Assembly: GCA_012295275.1 (NCBI GenBank)
Contig: CM022673.1
Coordinates: 21,449,413 to 21,513,412 of the forward strand
Direction of reading: 5' to 3'
Length of the DNA: 64,000 bases
Source: Chrysomallon squamiferum
Lineage: Eukaryota > Mollusca > Gastropoda > Neomphalida > Peltospiridae
In this document: positions 59,355-64,000 of the stretch, piece by piece
Layout: each line of letters starts with the position of its first letter
Position numbering within the stretch: the first letter of the stretch is position 1
Notes under the pieces: generated by a model
Seen by the model: the letters and a program-made list of their open reading frames with translations, nothing else
Database searches by the model: none
What the model was told of the DNA's origin: nothing
Made by a program: the position numbers and the translations under genes

Positions 59355-61772
59355 TCAATAATATGGACTGTACTTGATAAGAAAGTCCTGCAAAAATAAC
59401 ATTAAAAGATTATCCAATAAAATTAATTTAATGAAAAAAGAAAAAGAAAAAGGAAAAAAGAAAAGGAAATAAAACAAAAATAAATTGTTTATCAGCAATA
59501 ATCAAAGTATCAGAGAAATGATATAGATTTCATCTACATAATTTAATCAATAGCAGTCACAGTCCTTTAAATAACATCATTACCTTGTCATTACTTGTGC
59601 CAACATATGATTTAAGAAAATGAATATATCTAGCTCCAAATTCAAAAACTGTTGCTTTATCGGTCTTGTCTGTCATGCCAGGCACAAGAAATCTCATTAA
59701 ATCACATGCCTCTTTGATTCTTGCTCTGAAAATAAGTATTCTTGAAGGATTTAAAGATTTTTAAATCTTAAAAACATAGCTTACTCCATTCCTTCATTAT
59801 AAACAAAAAAATGTTTACGTAAAAAATACTTAAATGAAAAAAGAAAACATTGATTTTAAAATGAAATAGTTAATCAAATTTGAAAAATACATTTGATTAA
59901 AATCCAGTTTAGTCAATTATTTACAAAGAATGATGACTATTCAGGATTAAAAAAAGAAATGTTTATACAATACCTCCTTTTGCGTTCCTTAATGTTATGA
60001 CTTTCTCTTCCATGAATTTCATCAAAACTAGATTCAGCACTACTTGGTCTATTTTTGGGAGAATTAATCAGACAATGAGGAACCAGTCTCTCATTCTGAG
60101 AACTCCCTTGAGCGACTGGAGTTGCATCAGCACTGGTTTCAGGGCTGGTTTCTTCACCACTACTATTTAAATTCAACAACTGTGGCTTGACCTTTTAAAA
60201 AAATGTTTCCTTTATTTAGTTACTACAGATATTTTGAAATTACTTTTTAATCTTGTTACAAATAATAAACTAATTTCAAGAAAAGTTAGCGTTCATCTGA
60301 ATACACTTTACAAGATGATGTGTTTCAGGCAAAAGACATTTTGTAAATATGACACTTACCACAGTTGGTGTGAATGTCAAATTATTTTGAGTAGATGACA
60401 ACAAAGAATATTTTGGTTGCAGAATATTTGGGGATTGTAAACCTAAGTCTTCTGCAAATACCAACTGTCCTGCTCTAGCGTGTGTTGTATATATGACTTG
60501 TGGTCCCACAATTCTTCCTGACAAAGCATTTGATTCCAACTGTTCAGTGATGTTATCTGGTGTTATTTTCACAAGAGTATCTGTATTTACTGTTGAAATG
60601 GAGCTACTAGCACTAACTGACTCAGCATCTATAACTTGTTTGGCTGTTTCTCTTGCTGCCATCTCTGATCTTTCTTGTGATGGTAAATTTTCATATCTAA
60701 CAAATAAATGTAACTGAAATGATTTTAGTTTAAAAAAAAAAAAAGTATAACGAGCTTGTTCTTTTAAAAACTATTAATCTACTTTATCACACTTGCAGGC
60801 AAATTAATAAACTGAAAATAATTATTTTATTAAATGGGGAACACTTTTGAGGGATTCTTTTACTGGATAAAACTGTAATATACTGTGTTTTGTTTGTAAA
60901 TACTTTTGGAATAAATATGTACGTATCAGTTTAATAATGATAAATGAAAAATGAAAAATGAAAAAACATGAACAAAGAAATATTTAAAATATTATTAAAA
61001 TCATAAACTTTCCAAAATTTTCATGTACTTTTCTGTAGCAAATAATGATAAAATTGCCAACGTACGAGCTGAATGTTTCTGTGTGTGCTGCGGAAAACGG
61101 GGTAACTTGTTCTTCTGATTTACTGGAATCTTCCTCTTCATTATTATTAATACTTCCTAAATCAGTATATTCATTTTTACTGTTTACACCAAGCTCTTCA
61201 CTGGCAGTTTTTGAAGCTGACGCAGAAGTACAGGGAATCCGTAGACTTGGTTTCAGATCATTAATACCCTGTGTGGGAGACAGATTTTGAATGTTTGAAA
61301 ATAACACTTGTTTTTCTCCATCTTTTGTGACAGAATCTGAACTTGATGCTAAACTGATGGATGGAAATACTATGCAATACGGTGTTTGTACATTTTTAAA
61401 GCAGTTATCAATGGGGAAAACAGAAAACCCAGAATCGGCAGAATCGGCAGAGTCACCCAGTCGCCTACTTTTTCTAGCCTGACACTGAGCGTCCGCGTTT
61501 TGTTCTGTATTTTCAATCTCTGAAACATCAGCTAAATTTCTTTTTCTTCCATTCGATTCTGATAGATTATTTTCTTTATCAAACGGCATAAATTCTTTAT
61601 GGTGCTCTAATTTATTCGGTGAATTAAGTGTACTGTCAGCAGTCGTATCTGTCAAATCAATTTCTACAAAAGATTCTGAAACGGTGCTATCATTTGATAA
61701 ACTGGTGAGAAAATGTTTAGGAAAACTCACTGAAGTTTCTGAAACTGATGAGCATTCCGTTGAACTGTTCAT
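59355..61772 (-). CDS. bHLH transcription factor, SOHLH/TCFL5-like
   Basis: Nuclear DNA-binding protein. Exons in reading order: 61772-61066, 60696-60360, 60191-59974, 59725-59584 and 59387-59355, giving 478 residues in closed phase. The first 400 residues are low-complexity, rich in serine, acidic residues and asparagine, with no domain I recognise. The basic helix-loop-helix lies near 412-463. The basic region HNIKERKRRARI has the H, E and R spacing expected for contact with CACGTG-type E-boxes, and the second helix begins TDKATVFEF. The wording KERKRR...CDLMRFLVP...TDKAT recalls SOHLH and TCFL5, germline factors in vertebrates; I could not decide between them. The protein ends 14 residues after the last full helix-2 exon. 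I chose the ATG at 61772; the open frame continues upstream without another ATG. Confidence 0.75.
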
Positions 61773-61913
61773 TCTTTGCTTTTTAACCTTCGAAAATTTC
61801 CAATTTCCAATTTTAGAACATGTTACTATACTTTGTCTTTGCACGGTTTGTTGAAAAGAAATGATCGCGGTGTCAACGAGAAGGTTGCGTCTGCTTTCGC
61901 GTGTGATGTCACC

Positions 61914-61923
61914 ATCACGTGAT
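61914..61923. promoter_or_regulatory. Palindromic CACGTG E-box upstream of the bHLH gene
   Basis: ATCACGTGAT is a perfect 10-base palindrome about 140 bases upstream of the bHLH start. A CRE-like TGATGTCACC lies beside it (61903-61912) and a CCGGAA core at 61929-61934. The bHLH protein encoded here should prefer this E-box class, so self-regulation is possible. Confidence 0.45.
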
Positions 61924-61985
61924 CGTTGCCGGAAATATTTGTAATTTTATTTATTTATCTTTTTACTATTACCACTGCTAGCTAG

Positions 61986-62013
61986 CCAAAAAAAATAAAA
62001 AAAAAAAAAAAAA

Positions 62014-62061
<48 letters not shown>
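61986..62061. repeat. Poly(A)-(AAT)n repeat
   Basis: A-rich run passing into a pure AAT tract, upstream of the bHLH gene. Confidence 0.93.
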
Positions 62062-62543
62062 CAGAAGGAAATATATTCAGTTAATTATAACATAGAAATT
62101 GTGTTATAATCAGTATTAATTCAATACCAAAGGTTACCGTTTTATTTCACTTTTCTTAACAAAACTATAAATCAACAAACAACAGCAACAAAATGTTTAT
62201 AAATAAATAAAATAAATAAATAAAAAGAATAAGACGTAAAAAGTTGGGTCATTTTCATAGAAAAAAAAAAAAAATAAAATAAAATAAATAAATTAAAAAA
62301 GATATTACCGAGGCCAGTTTTTATAATGTATTTGCATATTATACAGAATCTCAGATAAAAAACAAAAACTGAAAATTTAAAATTTTTAATTTATAAACCG
62401 GTTTAATCCAAGACAAAAATTAAATGTTTACATCTATAAAACTGCTGAATGGTTTGTGTGTATGTGTGTACAGGGCCCACAGTATAATGCAGACAGGGTT
62501 ACAAGGGACAAAGTACCTGGAAACTCCTTATTATATCAATTTC

Positions 62544-62652
<109 letters not shown>

Positions 62653-62836
62653 ATTACAATATAAATTTCATGTATATAAATTATTGTAAATTAGCCTTAA
62701 TTATGAATTTAATTTCTGAAGTCTTTTTGCTAAAGGAATCCATAATGTTTTTGGTAATAAGTTTAGCCGGAAAACATGACATTGTAAAATAATATTAAAA
62801 CAAAAAGTTCTGTAAAAGAAATGATCACGATCTCTC

Positions 62837-63820
62837 TTAGTTGCTGATGGAAGCTATAGCTGACAGTGCAAACAGTATGGTCAGATCCATTCGTATAATT
62901 TCGTTTCCAGAATCTAAAAAAATAAAATTATTATAATGAAACATAGCCAACTTTCAATTTCTGGGATATGAAAGCTTAACTGAACCAGGCTTTAATGTTA
63001 TCATGAAAATAGATCCTGAAATCGTAAACAAAATTTAAAAATTTGTAAATTTAACTTTCTTAATTTTTTTTTTTATTAGATACAGTTTTATAACAAAATA
63101 TTTAAACAAACTTCATTAAAAGATTAATGATGGATTTTTGAACTGTAAGAACAATGTGACAGTCAGTCAAATCATGAAATCGAGTAGTGTAAATTTGTAG
63201 AATATTGGCTAGCTGATTATCTCTATGTCCGTCCATCTTCCGTCCGTCTTCTGTCCGTCTATCTAATTATATATACTCTGAAGACCCAACAATAAAATAA
63301 CAAGTTACCAAGATTATATTTCTCACCATGGCCTTTGGTCTTCTTGGGTGCAGTAGAAACGTGTTTAGTTTCTGTTGCTGTCGTAATGTATGTGTTTGTC
63401 GCTGCTGGAATTATAAATAAATTTCAAGATATTAAAACAACAGCAAACAACAAAACCTCCCGAAACATATACACGTAGTCATATATCGACGTACTTTTAT
63501 ACCTACATAAATAATTAACATACACATATGCACGAAATTCACATATCTTATACACCCAAACTAAATAAATTCATAAAAAAAATAAACTCCGGTACTTTTT
63601 AAAAAGAGGGAATATTGGTATTTACTAATATCTCCTTATTTATTATAAAAGAAATTAGTTAAAATTACAAGCTGGGTTGTTATAATAGTTTATAATCAGA
63701 ACCATAAGCTATTATTACTATAACATCACCATCACGACTGCTACTATTACTGTTACATAAATTTTATCTGCTTCCCATCATGACTTACCAGTTATCCTTG
63801 TAGTTGATGTTGTCGTTTTT
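62837..63820 (-). CDS. 3' end of a cell-surface protein, possible third metalloprotease paralogue (partial)
   Basis: Three short exons in phase: about 63820-63789 (left part unresolved), 63404-63327 and 62913-62837 with the stop. They encode a Thr/Ser-rich linker (TTTSTTRITAATNTYITT...), then APKKTKGHDSGNEI and a final hydrophobic stretch (MDLTILFALSAIASISN). This looks like a stalk followed by a GPI-anchor signal or a short membrane anchor. The phrase TKGHDSG before the anchor is nearly identical to TKGHNSG in the same place of metalloprotease B. The body of the gene lies beyond 64000. Without a catalytic or PLAC-like exon, family membership is only a guess. Confidence 0.5.
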
Positions 63821-64000
63821 AAAAACAAAAAAGTAAATATCAGAAGGCCGCTTCTTTATTTATTTATTTATTTATTTAGTTAGTTAATTAGTTAGTTGTT
63901 ATCAACATCATTATTTATTTATTTGTGTAATATCTGTATTTTTGATATTCATAAATTTAATACAAATAATTTGTTCACTGTTACAATAACACCATACCGA

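Noticed and set aside
61773-61844. Longer N-terminus of the bHLH protein starting at GTG
   Set aside because: Eukaryotic starts are ATG. The first in-frame ATG is at 61772, although an upstream coding exon cannot be excluded.

Overview
This window is nuclear DNA from an animal, most likely a mollusc. Every gene is split by GT-AG introns and the background is very AT-rich, with many long simple repeats. Two fragments resemble the tRNA-derived SINEs common in gastropods and bivalves. The mollusc assignment rests on remembered SINE families and on gene content, so treat it as likely rather than proven. I rebuilt coding exons by hand from splice sites, codon phase and protein motifs. All reading frames below close in phase, except where noted.

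Left part, 0-22.6 kb: two paralogous secreted metalloprotease genes lie tail to tail. The plus-strand copy (112-6747) is cut by the window edge and lacks its prodomain. The minus-strand copy (22578 down to 7551) is complete, about 828 residues. Each has a reprolysin-type catalytic domain with an intact zinc site, then an ADAMTS-like cysteine-rich part, then four PLAC-like six-cysteine modules, and a hydrophobic C-terminal tail that may be a GPI-anchor signal. Neither has a thrombospondin repeat, so the layout recalls C. elegans MIG-17. The introns hold long microsatellites, a 12-copy 52-bp minisatellite, SINE fragments and a strong hairpin.

Middle, 22.6-42 kb: a ZnT1-type (SLC30A1) zinc exporter on the minus strand (33847-28245) has two candidate first exons, each with a cluster of metal-response-element cores just upstream. 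Next is SNRPC, the U1-C protein of the U1 snRNP (40051-37364, minus).

Right part, 42-64 kb: NUP160, a Y-complex nucleoporin, runs on the plus strand (42156-57614). Its 36 coding exons give 1426 residues, and it carries one apparent U12-type intron and a possible 12-nt microexon. Converging on it is a bHLH transcription factor (61772-59355, minus), probably SOHLH/TCFL5-like, with a CACGTG palindrome upstream of its start. At the right edge are the last exons of another minus-strand gene (63.8-62.8 kb). Its tail resembles that of the metalloproteases, so the family may continue past the window.

The zinc exporter, U1-C and NUP160 are housekeeping genes with no evident functional link. The lineage-specific interest lies in the metalloprotease cluster.
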